From positions 62,001 to 126,000 of the forward strand of contig NZ_RHHQ01000007.1 of the NCBI RefSeq assembly GCF_003710825.1: a stretch of 64,000 nt of DNA, read 5' to 3'. This DNA is from Brevibacillus fluminis. Lineage in GTDB: Bacteria; Bacillota; Bacilli; Brevibacillales; Brevibacillaceae. Under the pieces are notes generated by a model. That model worked only from the letters and a program-made list of their open reading frames with translations, ran no database searches and had not been told where the DNA came from. Positions within the stretch are counted from its first letter, which is position 1, and every line of letters begins with the position of its first letter. Below, piece by piece: positions 8,512-16,695 of this stretch. The translations under genes and the position numbers were made by a program.

Positions 8512-8556
8512 GAAAGCTCGCGAAAATTTGATTGAATACGCGAAAAACTGCGAAAT
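8501..8556 (+). promoter_or_regulatory. Repeated sites, candidate enhancer for the sigma-54 activator
   Basis: CGCGAAAA occurs at 8519 and 8539, exactly 20 bases apart, so on one face of the helix. CTCGAAATGA (8502) and CTGCGAAATGA (8548) flank them. The block is 90-145 bases before the sigma-54 promoter, the usual enhancer distance. Confidence 0.5.
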
Positions 8557-8598
8557 GATTAACTTATCATCTCTCTCATCTTGAAGTAAGTTACTCGC

Positions 8599-8624
8599 AG
8601 AGGCCAAAACCTCTCTTTTTTTTT
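8599..8624 (+). terminator. Short terminator before the sigma-54 promoter
   Basis: AGAGG pairs with CCTCT over a six-base loop and is followed by C and nine Ts. The stem is weak but the T run is strong. It would separate the pxp/activator transcript from the sigma-54 unit. Confidence 0.5.
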
Positions 8625-8645
8625 GCGAAACATGCTTACGAATGA

Positions 8646-8662
8646 TTGGCACAATTATTGAA
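8646..8662 (+). promoter_or_regulatory. Sigma-54 (-24/-12) promoter
   Basis: TTGGCAC-AATTA-TTGAA fits the TGGCAC-N5-TTGCA consensus with correct spacing. The only notable mismatch is A for C after the -12 TTG. It lies 30-45 bases before the DUF917 start codon and directly downstream of a sigma-54 activator gene. Confidence 0.85.
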
Positions 8663-8690
8663 AAAGAAAAGAAAGAAGGAGGTGCGTCGC

Positions 8691-9809
8691 GTGAGAATGT
8701 GGATTCATGAGCGGGACGTGCTGGCTATCGCCCAAGGTGCGGAGTATTTGGGCTCTGGAGGTGGAGGCATTTCGCCGATTTTGCAAGGTTTGACCGCCAG
8801 AGCTGTCGCCGAATATGGTCCGGTTCCACTTGTGCCGGCATTTGAACTGAACGATCAGGATTGGATTGTTCCGGTATCCTTCATCGGCTCCCCGCTGATG
8901 TTTAATGAAAAATTCATGACCGGCTTCGAGGTGGTTGAGGCGCTCCGCGAGCTGGAGCGTGTTCGCGGGATTCAGGCAGCCGGTTTGACAACGCTGGAAA
9001 TCGGCGGCTTGAATGCGTTGACCCCGATATTTACCGCCGCTATGACCAGGCTGCCCGTCATCGACTGCGATGGCATGGGGCGTGCATTTCCCCAGCTACA
9101 AATGACGAGCTTCCACGCGTTCGACATACCGGCAAGCCCATTTGTATTTTGCAGCGACCGAGGGCAGTGCAATTTGCTGGAGAATGCGACCAGTTGGCAA
9201 ATCGAAGAGGCGCTGCGTGCTAACGTGCTGATGATGGGCGGTTGGGCGGTTTGTTCCGGTTATTCCATGCAAGCGAGACGGTTGAAGGAGAGCGCGTTTC
9301 TTCAATCGTACTCCGTATGTCTGGGGCTTGGCGAAGCGGTGATTGCCTCTGGCGGAGATATCCACCGTTTTTTTGCGAGCATGGAACAGACCTTTCAATC
9401 CTCGCTTTACGGCAAACCGGTAAAAATTATCGAGGGAAAAGTCGTGGACCTGCAGCGTGAGATACGCGACGGGTTGCTGAGCGGTCAGTTGATCGTGCAG
9501 GGGACAGGCAGCCACATTGCCGAGCAGGTGGAGGTTTCGTTTTTGACGGAATTCACACAGGTGAAGCGTGGCGGGAAGACATTGGTCACAGTACCGGACC
9601 TCATCTGCATCCTTGATGCCGACACAGCAGAGCCGATCATGATCGAGGATTTGGAAAATCACTACAAAGTTTGGGTCATCGCGATTCCGTGCCCGTACTT
9701 GATGAGGCATCCGAAAATGCTGGAAGTGGTGGGACCCGCAAGCTTCGGCATCGCCAGCGACTACGTACCGGTCGATCAGCGGTGGCAGCAGGGCGAGGTG
9801 ATGAAATGA
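8691..9809 (+). CDS. DUF917 (S-methyl-thiohydantoin desulfurase-like) protein
   Basis: 372 residues, near the family's usual length. The N-terminus has EYLGSGGGGISPILQG, a glycine-rich loop typical of DUF917, and ALTPIFTAAMTRLPVIDCDGMGRAFPQLQM is strongly conserved in that family. DUF917 proteins are commonly encoded beside hydantoinase/oxoprolinase-like ATPases, and part of the family is named for S-methyl-thiohydantoin desulfurase. GTG 8691 is chosen because AAGGAGG lies eight bases upstream. It ends in ATGA shared with the next gene. A cyclic amide or hydantoin substrate is inferred from context. Confidence 0.85.
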   Translation: MRMWIHERDVLAIAQGAEYLGSGGGGISPILQGLTARAVAEYGPVPLVPAFELNDQDWIVPVSFIGSPLMFNEKFMTGFEVVEALRELERVRGIQAAGLTTLEIGGLNALTPIFTAAMTRLPVIDCDGMGRAFPQLQMTSFHAFDIPASPFVFCSDRGQCNLLENATSWQIEEALRANVLMMGGWAVCSGYSMQARRLKESAFLQSYSVCLGLGEAVIASGGDIHRFFASMEQTFQSSLYGKPVKIIEGKVVDLQREIRDGLLSGQLIVQGTGSHIAEQVEVSFLTEFTQVKRGGKTLVTVPDLICILDADTAEPIMIEDLENHYKVWVIAIPCPYLMRHPKMLEVVGPASFGIASDYVPVDQRWQQGEVMK

Positions 9810-11206
9810 TGTACCGATTAGGCATCAGCATCGATAAAAACTGGGCTTCCTGCGTGCTGGTCGATGCAGGAAATCAGATCGTCGCGACTGCGGATGGTTC
9901 AGGAAACATTGGCGTCACGGATACGATTGTCACGCTGCTCAGGAGGCTGTTTGCGGATAAGGAGATCACGCTGCAGGAGATCAGCCATGTGATGATCGCG
10001 ACAAATTGCGCCTTGTCCCGTCTGCAGGACAGCGAGCAGCTGTCACGTGTAGCAGTCATTCGGTTGGGACAGGCATCCGACAGCCTCCCGCCGCTGTGGG
10101 GAGCTGACGAGACGCTGCGCCAAGAGCTCGGTCTCTGGTGCGGGCGATTGAAGGGCGGACATGAGATCGACGGGACGCCGTCGTTTGGCGGAGGGCCGTC
10201 CATTGCAGACACCGAGCGGTTATTGGATAGCATTCAGCTAGAGCAGTATCGCTCCTTTGCCGTCACTGGCATTTTTTCTCCGGTCAACAAAGAGCAGGAG
10301 ATTCGCATTGGCTCGTGGCTGCATCAGCTAGCAGGGGAGCATACCAATGTCACCTTCTCATACGAGCTGGGCGGGATTGGCTTTATGGAGCGGGAGAACG
10401 CGGCGATTTTAAACGCTGCGCTGTCTTTGCGCATGCGCGCGGATTTTGAAGGGATGCGGGAGCGGATTCGCTGCTTCGGCTTACAGGCGCCGCTGTTTTT
10501 TGTCCAAAATGACGGAACCCTGCTCCCGTTCGATGCTGCACTGCGCCAACCGTTGCGCCTGTATTATTCGGATTTTTCCGGAAGCTTGCTTGGCGGACTG
10601 CACGCTTGCGGGCGGAAGGACGCGATCGTTATCGATGTGGCGAGTCATGAGATAAGGATCGGAATGCTGGAGAACGGGTTTCCAAAAGAGCGCAGGCAAG
10701 GCCAGCGGACCGCAGGCGTCCGCTTGAATCTGCAAATTCCCGATGTGGTCACCATCGCGTGGAGGCGCGGCGAATCGGTCGGCAGCAGGCTAATCGAGCT
10801 TGTTTTTCACGCGATCCAGCGGTTTCAGCCTCATTACGACCGCTTACCGCTCATTTTCGTAGGGGAACGAAGCCAGCAGCTTGTATCGAGCTTCACCTAT
10901 CCGTGGGCAGAAGTATTTGTCCCGGGCATGTATCGAACGGTCCGAGCGGCAGGTGCATGTATCGCGCCGGTCGGCGGAACGGTGGACCGGATGTATTGGC
11001 TTGAGGAGATGAGCGAGGAGCAGGCGTTGGCAAGCGCGCAAGAGGAAGCGGTGTCAGTGGCAATTGAGGCGGGAGCGGAACCGGAAAGCGTCCAGGTGCT
11101 GTCTGTGCAAAACATTCCGCTGGCCTATGTGCCAAGCAAAGCCGTGCGGATCAAAGCCAAGGCGATCGGCAGGCTCCCACAAGCAGGCAGTCCTATCGGC
11201 GTTTAG
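9806..11206 (+). CDS. Hydantoinase/oxoprolinase family protein
   Basis: 466 residues. The start YRLGISIDKNWASCVLVD matches the phosphate-binding strand of the hydantoinase A/oxoprolinase N-terminal domain, and NDGTLLPFDAALRQPL with FSGSLLGGLHACG matches the second half of the ATPase core (usually S-G-P-x-x-x-x-G-A). Some consensus positions differ: the usual GGTxTD start reads ISIDKN. It is shorter than typical HyuA (over 500). It is translationally coupled to DUF917 and under the same sigma-54 promoter. ATP-dependent ring opening is inferred from family, not shown. Confidence 0.8.
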   Translation: MMYRLGISIDKNWASCVLVDAGNQIVATADGSGNIGVTDTIVTLLRRLFADKEITLQEISHVMIATNCALSRLQDSEQLSRVAVIRLGQASDSLPPLWGADETLRQELGLWCGRLKGGHEIDGTPSFGGGPSIADTERLLDSIQLEQYRSFAVTGIFSPVNKEQEIRIGSWLHQLAGEHTNVTFSYELGGIGFMERENAAILNAALSLRMRADFEGMRERIRCFGLQAPLFFVQNDGTLLPFDAALRQPLRLYYSDFSGSLLGGLHACGRKDAIVIDVASHEIRIGMLENGFPKERRQGQRTAGVRLNLQIPDVVTIAWRRGESVGSRLIELVFHAIQRFQPHYDRLPLIFVGERSQQLVSSFTYPWAEVFVPGMYRTVRAAGACIAPVGGTVDRMYWLEEMSEEQALASAQEEAVSVAIEAGAEPESVQVLSVQNIPLAYVPSKAVRIKAKAIGRLPQAGSPIGV

Positions 11207-11370
11207 CTTCCCTGAACCTTTTCGTTTTTTTCGATCACCGCGTGGCAGCATGTGGCCTGCCAGCAGTTCGGGGGAGTTGATCGATCCCCTCCAAAGTCCT
11301 AGACAATCTCTGGAAATCAAATGGGAACCATGACGCCGGACACTATCACGCCTTAAAGGATGTGACTATA

Positions 11371-11772
11371 ATGGAAAAAAATGAAAAGGTAAGGGAGCTA
11401 TTCGAGATGCTGTACCAACGCAAAGAAGGGTTTCGCTATCGGTTTCCCACCCCGCACGATGCGATGCTGACGATTGAGCAGGGAGAGCGCCCCATTGGGC
11501 AAAAAGATCAGGTCAAGCTGCTCGATATCAGCTTGGGGGGAGCCAAATTATCCGCGCCAGGCCTTAACATCCGGTATGAGCAGGAGCCCAAGCATGTGTC
11601 ACTCTCTTTTTTGCTCAATGACAAGTCGTTTACCATTCGCGGCATGATGATATGGAAGCAGCTTTACCTAGGCGAATATCGCTATGGCATAAGGTTTGAG
11701 GCGGAGCGGTACTCGCAATCGGAATTATTGAACGAACTAAAAAAATGCGCAAAAAAAGAGGCTTCTTGCTGA
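11371..11772 (+). CDS. PilZ domain protein, probable cyclic di-GMP receptor
   Basis: 133 residues. KEGFR followed by RYRFP gives the [R/K]xxxR part of the PilZ signature and DISLGG gives the D/NxSxxG part about 30 residues later; the strand YRYGIRFEAE ends the barrel. This is a single stand-alone PilZ domain with short helices at each end. ATG 11371 is preferred because AAAGGA lies 10 bases upstream; GTG 11362 is an alternative. The neighbouring chemoreceptor and HD-GYP genes suggest a role in motility or surface behaviour. Confidence 0.8.
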   Translation: MEKNEKVRELFEMLYQRKEGFRYRFPTPHDAMLTIEQGERPIGQKDQVKLLDISLGGAKLSAPGLNIRYEQEPKHVSLSFLLNDKSFTIRGMMIWKQLYLGEYRYGIRFEAERYSQSELLNELKKCAKKEASC

Positions 11773-11840
11773 AGCAGCAGGAATAATTCGCCAATTGTCG
11801 AATCTAATCGAACGAGGACAGCATGGAGGAGGAGAACAAT

Positions 11841-13541
11841 ATGGGGGGTTCCGTTCGGGCCAAGATGTTTGGCGGGTTTATTCTCGTCTTGCTGCTGCTT
11901 ATTATCGTTGGCGTAGCAGGCATCATTCAAATGAACGGATTAGGCAAAAAAATCGATGAGGCGAGCAAAGTCTGGGTTCCAAAGGTCACCTTGCTAGGTT
12001 CATTAAACACGCAATTATCTGACATCGAGAGACAACTTTTGCAAGTGATGAGCGAACCGATTCCTAGCGAGGTAGAGCGGCTGGAGGAGAATTTGACTAA
12101 GTCCATCGAAGACTTCACGAAAGCGGAACAAAGCTATGTGCCGATGATTTCGTCTGCGCAAGAGAAAAAGAGTTTTGGCGATTTCGAAAACACGTGGGCA
12201 TCGCTTCAGAAAAAGATTCCTGTCATCGTTCAGGCGAAGCGGGACGGAAAGCAATACGAGCAATTCGTATTTTTCCGGGATGCGCACACGGATTATTTGA
12301 TCGCGAGCGGACTGATCAGCGATTTGGTGGAACGCAACAAAAAGGACGTCAACAATGACGCGGCGGAAGCGGCAATCGCTACAGTCAATGGACTGATACT
12401 CATTATGATCGTTTGCGTTGTAGCGATTCTCATCGGCCTCGCGATCGCTTTCGTTATTTCCAGAATGATTAGCCTACCGCTTTCGATGATCGCACGCCAG
12501 GTAAAACAAGTGACAGACGGCGATTTGCAAGTGGAGCCGCTGCCGACCAAGCTGAAGGATGAAGTGGGCGACCTGATCCGCAACTTTAACCAGATGACGG
12601 CCAATTTGCGGACGGTGATCGGACAAGTCTCGATGAACTCGCATCAGGTAGCCGCCACTTCGGAAGAGCTGGCCGCGATCGCGGAGCAGACGGTCCATTC
12701 GTCCATGCAGATCGCCAGCTCCATCCAGGAAGTCGCTGCAGGATCGGAAAAGCAGATCGTTGCCGTCGAGCAATCGACAAAAGCGGCTGAACAGATTAAA
12801 GAAGGCATGGACGATATTGCCCAAAGCATGGAGCAGGCGACCCAGTCTTCCCAAACGGCTGCCGACAAAGCGACGGCGGGGAACCGCATGGTCGTCCGCG
12901 TCGTGGAGCAGATCAACCAGATTGACCAGAAAGTGTCAGGCTCAGCAGAAATCGTCTCCCTGCTGGGGACGAAATCGCATGAAATCGGCAGCATCGTTTC
13001 GATGATCACCGATATTGCGAGCCAGACAAACTTGCTTGCGCTCAATGCAGCGATCGAGGCGGCGCGCGCTGGCGAGCAGGGCCGAGGGTTCGCGGTAGTA
13101 GCCGACGAGGTCCGAAAGCTGGCCGAGCAGTCGGGTTCTGCGGCAGGGCAAATCAGCCAGCTGATCAGCGAGATTCAGGCAGAGACCGAAAAGGCGGTCG
13201 CTTCCATGCAAGAGGGTACTATCGCGGTCAGCGAAGGGAAACATCTTGCGCAAGAGGCCGGTGAGGCGTTCCAGGAGATTTTGTCCGCAGTCGATCAGGT
13301 ACTTGAGCAGGTGAAGGACGTGTCCGCTGTCGTCGCGCAGGTAGAGGGCGGAGCCGACTCGATGGTCGATTCGATTCAGCATATCGCAGAAGTGACCTCG
13401 ACCGCCCAGCAAAGTGCGGAGGAAGTCGTTGCGGCAACGCAGCAGCAGAGCGCTTCCATGCAGGAGGTCGCAGCTTCGACCGACAATTTGGCGAAAATGT
13501 CAGAGCAGCTGCAGCAGACGGTCGGCAATTTCCGTCTATAA
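11841..13541 (+). CDS. Transmembrane methyl-accepting chemotaxis protein
   Basis: 566 residues. The first membrane helix is at about 10-33, followed by an extracytoplasmic helical sensor domain to about 180 (four-helix-bundle type). The second helix ends near 210, then a HAMP domain ([18 protein letters not shown]) and a long signalling coiled coil with tip [20 protein letters not shown]. It feeds CheA/CheW. ATG 11841 is chosen over 11823 because GGAGGAGG lies eight bases upstream. The ligand is unknown. It lies 68 bases after the PilZ gene. Confidence 0.95.
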   Translation: MGGSVRAKMFGGFILVLLLLIIVGVAGIIQMNGLGKKIDEASKVWVPKVTLLGSLNTQLSDIERQLLQVMSEPIPSEVERLEENLTKSIEDFTKAEQSYVPMISSAQEKKSFGDFENTWASLQKKIPVIVQAKRDGKQYEQFVFFRDAHTDYLIASGLISDLVERNKKDVNNDAAEAAIATVNGLILIMIVCVVAILIGLAIAFVISRMISLPLSMIARQVKQVTDGDLQVEPLPTKLKDEVGDLIRNFNQMTANLRTVIGQVSMNSHQVAATSEELAAIAEQTVHSSMQIASSIQEVAAGSEKQIVAVEQSTKAAEQIKEGMDDIAQSMEQATQSSQTAADKATAGNRMVVRVVEQINQIDQKVSGSAEIVSLLGTKSHEIGSIVSMITDIASQTNLLALNAAIEAARAGEQGRGFAVVADEVRKLAEQSGSAAGQISQLISEIQAETEKAVASMQEGTIAVSEGKHLAQEAGEAFQEILSAVDQVLEQVKDVSAVVAQVEGGADSMVDSIQHIAEVTSTAQQSAEEVVAATQQQSASMQEVAASTDNLAKMSEQLQQTVGNFRL

Positions 13542-13555
13542 TGCATCACCACATG

Positions 13556-13587
13556 CCCCTAAGCGTAAAAGCTTGGGGGTTTCTTTA
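13556..13587 (+). terminator. Rho-independent terminator
   Basis: CCCCTAAGC pairs with GCTTGGGG around GTAAAA and is followed by a T-rich stretch. It ends the PilZ/chemoreceptor transcript. Confidence 0.8.
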
Positions 13588-13663
13588 TGCGAAAATTTCT
13601 TGCCACATACTGGACAGCGATTTCATGGTAAGATGAGGGAAGTTGGTTTATGGGGGTTGGAAC

Positions 13664-14722
13664 ATGCGTTATGTCAGCATTGAGCAGGTGGAACCAGGAG
13701 ACGTATTATACCGCAGCATCTATACCAGTGATGGTTTGACACTGCTGCAGGCCGATATGCAGCTGACGGTCGGCATGATCAACAAGCTGCGCCGATTCGG
13801 CGTTACCATGTTGTACATAAAAGATCCGTTAATGGACGATGTCAAGATGGAGGACGTGCTATCGGAATCCACGCGCAAGGAAGCCATCTCCAATTTGTCC
13901 ACGGCTATGCAGTGCGTTCAGACGGGAAAGTCGATCGACTTGCGCGGCATACAGAAAACATCGACGAACATCATTGATGAATTGCTGAAAAACAGGAAGG
14001 TTCTCGTCAACCTTACCGATATCAGGACAAATGATAACCATTTGTTCATTCATTCGCTCAACGTGTGCATGATGGCGACTGTGATGGGGATTAGTTTGGG
14101 ATACAATATGAATCAGCTGAAGGAACTGGCGATGGGCGCACTTCTGCACGACATCGGCAAAGTAAGCAAAGATGATGAAGACGCGGCGAATGGCGAGCTG
14201 GGCGAACAGCATCACTCGTGGGTAGGGTTTAATTTGCTGCGCCGCAAGTACGAAATGAGCATCGTGTCGGCACATGTCGCGCTCCAGCACCATGAATGGG
14301 TGAATGGTAAAGGCGAGCCGCGCGGGATGGTCGGTGCCGATATCCATGACTTTGCCAAAATCGTAGCGATTGCGAACTACTATGACAATCTGATCTCCCC
14401 GTTTTCCACAGAGGAAGAAACGCTTCACCCGTATGAAGCGTGCGAAAAAATTACGGCGCTGGCCAACTTCCGTTTCGATCATGAGATGGTGATCCGGTTT
14501 TTGCGCTCGGTGGCGACGTATTCGACAGGCTCTTCGATCAAATTGAGCACGGGCGAGGTAGGAGTAGTGATCGATCAAAACCGAGGGCTCCCGACTCGCC
14601 CGGTCGTACGTGTGATTAAACGGGACAAGCCGGCAAGTAAGCGGATGGATGAGGACCACGAAGTGGTCGATATCGATCTCAGTGCGGAGACAACGATCTT
14701 CATTACGGGCGTTTTGACATAA
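13664..14722 (+). CDS. HD-GYP-type phosphodiesterase domain protein
   Basis: 352 residues. A helical N-terminal third precedes an HD domain with metal motif LLHDIGK (near 160) and a later HHEWVNGKGEPRG. In true HD-GYP cyclic di-GMP phosphodiesterases the latter reads HHExxDGxGYPxG; here GYP is GEP and the D is replaced, so activity may be altered. The last 70 residues form a small beta domain (TGEVGVVIDQNRG). ATG 13664 is chosen because homologues begin MR-VSIEQVEPGD and GGGGG lies seven bases upstream. Confidence 0.85.
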   Translation: MRYVSIEQVEPGDVLYRSIYTSDGLTLLQADMQLTVGMINKLRRFGVTMLYIKDPLMDDVKMEDVLSESTRKEAISNLSTAMQCVQTGKSIDLRGIQKTSTNIIDELLKNRKVLVNLTDIRTNDNHLFIHSLNVCMMATVMGISLGYNMNQLKELAMGALLHDIGKVSKDDEDAANGELGEQHHSWVGFNLLRRKYEMSIVSAHVALQHHEWVNGKGEPRGMVGADIHDFAKIVAIANYYDNLISPFSTEEETLHPYEACEKITALANFRFDHEMVIRFLRSVATYSTGSSIKLSTGEVGVVIDQNRGLPTRPVVRVIKRDKPASKRMDEDHEVVDIDLSAETTIFITGVLT

Positions 14723-14819
14723 GATTGTGACAAAATCGAGTCATGCCGAAGCAAGCGCTGACATAGAATGACGCTTCCCCTCGTATGTATAGAGAAACGA
14801 GGCGGGGAGGCGAGTGACA

Positions 14820-14978
14820 ATGCTGCTGTTTCTTTATGCGACATTTGCTTTTTTACTATTTGTTGGTTTTTTTGCTTACAAGGTGTATCGGTTTACGGTG
14901 GAGGATACGACTGCACATGACATGAATTTTGTCTGGGTGGACTTCCCCATTACACGAAAAGATATCCGTATCAAGTAG
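14820..14978 (+). CDS. 52-residue single-pass membrane protein
   Basis: A short gene with an excellent ribosome site: GGGGAGG nine bases before ATG. The product has one hydrophobic helix (FLYATFAFLLFVGFFAYKVY, residues 4-23) and then a 29-residue polar tail rich in acidic and aromatic residues, ending RKDIRIK. It is not recognised. It follows the HD-GYP gene by 97 bases and may share its transcript. The positive residues after the helix favour an N-out, C-in topology. Confidence 0.65.
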   Translation: MLLFLYATFAFLLFVGFFAYKVYRFTVEDTTAHDMNFVWVDFPITRKDIRIK

Positions 14979-15016
14979 TTTTCAAGTAACTGCGTCTAGC
15001 AGTGCAAAAAAAAAAG

Positions 15017-15035
15017 CCTAGCTGGATCAGCTAGG
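15017..15035 (-). terminator. Hairpin with minus-strand U run
   Basis: CCTAGCTG pairs with CAGCTAGG over a three-base loop. Ten As precede it, so it looks like a terminator for leftward transcription. No minus-strand gene lies immediately to the right. Confidence 0.55.
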
Positions 15036-15119
15036 TGAAAAAAACGAACGTCTATCTGATATATCGGCATAATAAAAATATTTTTTACGTTTCCTTAAAA
15101 GTTTATACTTCATACATGG

Positions 15120-15147
15120 GCTGCTTCCGCACGGGGGCGGCTTTTTT
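15120..15147 (+). terminator. Rho-independent terminator
   Basis: GCTGCTTCC pairs with GGGGGCGGC, including G-T wobbles, with a four-base loop and six Ts. It likely ends the HD-GYP/small membrane protein transcript. No gene is visible in the 417 bases from 14979 to 15395; it holds this hairpin, the one at 15017 and the glp control region. Confidence 0.75.
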
Positions 15148-15207
15148 AACTTTGCAAACGAAGTAGCGACCGGCGAAATGGTAGAGCTTTCCTTTACAGG
15201 AATGCGA

Positions 15208-15250
15208 CGAACGATTTACATCGCTTTCACATGCGATTAATAATCGTTCG
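15208..15250 (+). promoter_or_regulatory. Inverted repeat with embedded candidate cre, glp promoter region
   Basis: CGAACGATT (15208-15216) and AATCGTTCG (15242-15250) are a perfect 9-base inverted repeat. Inside lies TTACATCGCTTTCA (15216-15229), matching 11 of 14 positions of the ideal CcpA box TGAAAGCGCTTTCA. A possible -35 TTTACA (15215) with 17-base spacing precedes a poor -10 (TAATAA). Glycerol uptake genes are classical CcpA targets. Confidence 0.45.
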
Positions 15251-15292
15251 ATACAATCAAATCAACAAGTAGATAACGTAAGGTTGGAGCCG

Positions 15293-15375
15293 AGGAGAAA
15301 CCTTGCAATAGGAGCTGTACCCCGTGACATATGTCAAAAGGGGGGCGGATGCCTATGCGAGGTTTCTCCTTTTTG
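15293..15375 (+). promoter_or_regulatory. glp leader attenuator (GlpP-type terminator)
   Basis: AGGAGAAACCT (15293-15303) is perfectly complementary to AGGTTTCTCCT (15360-15370), followed by TTTT. The arms enclose 56 bases of leader that could form alternative folds. In Bacillus, GlpP with glycerol-3-phosphate acts on such leader terminators of glp genes. Its place 20 bases before glpP suggests the operon is controlled by its own antiterminator. Confidence 0.75.
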
Positions 15376-15395
15376 TATCGAGAGGGGCATAGCGG

Positions 15396-15989
15396 ATGAT
15401 CAGTCAAGCGGAGTTTTATGAAAAGCTGACGAGTAAGCGAAAAATCGCTTCGGTAAAGGAAGCGAAAAATTTGGAAAAAGCATTGCAGGCAGATGTGAGC
15501 GCAGCTGTTCTTTCGATTGGGAATATCGGCATGATCCAGCGCTACGTCGACTTGTTTAAAAATCATCGGCTTCCTGTCTTTTTACATGTTGAACGCATCG
15601 GGGGCTTGGCGCAGGATCGTGAGGGCATCGCTTTTTTGGCACATATCGTCAAGCCGGACGGAATCGTCACGACCCGCAACAGTTTGATCAAGCTAGCAAA
15701 GCGGGAAGGTCTTTTGACCATTCAGCGGCTGTTTCTTGTGGATAGCGATGCGATTCGGTCTGGAATGAGCTCGGTACAGGAGACGCAGCCTGACGCCATC
15801 GAGCTGATGCCTGCGCTTTTGACCGATTCCATCGAGCGCTGCCGCCAAGAAGTGAATGTGCCGATTATTGCGGGCGGATTGCTCAAAAATCGGGAGCAGA
15901 TGCTGGCCGCATTGGCGGCGGGCGCATCGGCCGTATCGATGGGAAGCCGTGAGCTGTGGAAGGAGAAAGTCGAACATGAACAACTATGA
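15396..15989 (+). CDS. glpP: Glycerol uptake operon antiterminator protein GlpP
   Basis: 197 residues in the flavodoxin/TIM-barrel-like GlpP family. Recognisable blocks are VLSIGNIGMIQRYVDLFKNH, VFLHVERIGGL, HIVKPDGIVTTR and PIIAGGLLKNREQ, the last being the phosphate-binding loop. In B. subtilis GlpP binds glycerol-3-phosphate and leader mRNA to prevent termination and stabilise transcripts. It heads an operon for glycerophosphate uptake here, downstream of a leader terminator. It overlaps the next gene by 14 bases. Confidence 0.92.
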   Translation: MISQAEFYEKLTSKRKIASVKEAKNLEKALQADVSAAVLSIGNIGMIQRYVDLFKNHRLPVFLHVERIGGLAQDREGIAFLAHIVKPDGIVTTRNSLIKLAKREGLLTIQRLFLVDSDAIRSGMSSVQETQPDAIELMPALLTDSIERCRQEVNVPIIAGGLLKNREQMLAALAAGASAVSMGSRELWKEKVEHEQL

Positions 15990-16695
15990 TTGCCTGCTTT
16001 TTGATCTGGATGGCACCTTGCTCGACAGCAGGGAAATCGTGATTACAGCCGTGCATGCAACGGCGGAGCAATTTATTCCTGGGGTGTATTCCAAAGAGGC
16101 GGTGCTCGCTCGATTCGGCGAGTCGTTTACCGATTTTTTGGCCGAGTGGGATTCCATGCTTCAAGGCAGGTATGAACGCGATGATGTGTACCAAGCCTAC
16201 CTGGCTCAGGCAAAAGAGCTAGAGGAAAAGTCGGTTCCGCTGTTTGCAGGCGTGAAGGAAAGCTTGTCCCGACTTGTGGAGCAAGGCTATCGCGTCGGTC
16301 TTGTCACCAACAAGCAGCGCGAAATCACGCTCGTGAATTTGGAAGCGGCCGGAATTGGCGGACTGTTTGAAATCGTCGTGACGTTGGATGACGTTGGAAA
16401 CGGGAAGCCGAGCCCGGAGCCGCTGGAAAAGGCGATGGCGTATTTCGGCGTATCGCCAGCACGAACGTTGATGGTGGGAGACAGCATCTACGATTTGGAG
16501 GCGGCGCGCGCAGCACGTGCGGCATGCGCGATTTTGGAATGGTATGGCCCGGGAGAACTCGGCGAGCGATCCCCTGATTATCGATTTGCTAGCCTCGACC
16601 AATTGCTCGAGAGTTTGACCCAAGCCCAAGCGGAGGAGAAAGGAAGGGTAGCGCATGGCACAAGTGTTGTTGAAGCAGGTGGAAAAAACGTATGA
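15976..16695 (+). CDS. HAD-family phosphatase (PpaX/Gph-like)
   Basis: 239 residues. HAD motif I is FDLDGTLLDS, motif II LVTNKQ, motif III lysine in GNGKPSPEP, and motif IV VGDSIYDLEAARAA; the helical cap lies between I and II. Such enzymes hydrolyse small phosphate esters or pyrophosphate. In this operon glycerol-3-phosphate or phosphoglycolate is a plausible substrate, by inference only. ATG 15976 has AAGGAGAAAG upstream within glpP. Its last 41 bases overlap the ATPase gene, so coupling is tight. Confidence 0.85.
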   Translation: MNNYDCLLFDLDGTLLDSREIVITAVHATAEQFIPGVYSKEAVLARFGESFTDFLAEWDSMLQGRYERDDVYQAYLAQAKELEEKSVPLFAGVKESLSRLVEQGYRVGLVTNKQREITLVNLEAAGIGGLFEIVVTLDDVGNGKPSPEPLEKAMAYFGVSPARTLMVGDSIYDLEAARAARAACAILEWYGPGELGERSPDYRFASLDQLLESLTQAQAEEKGRVAHGTSVVEAGGKNV

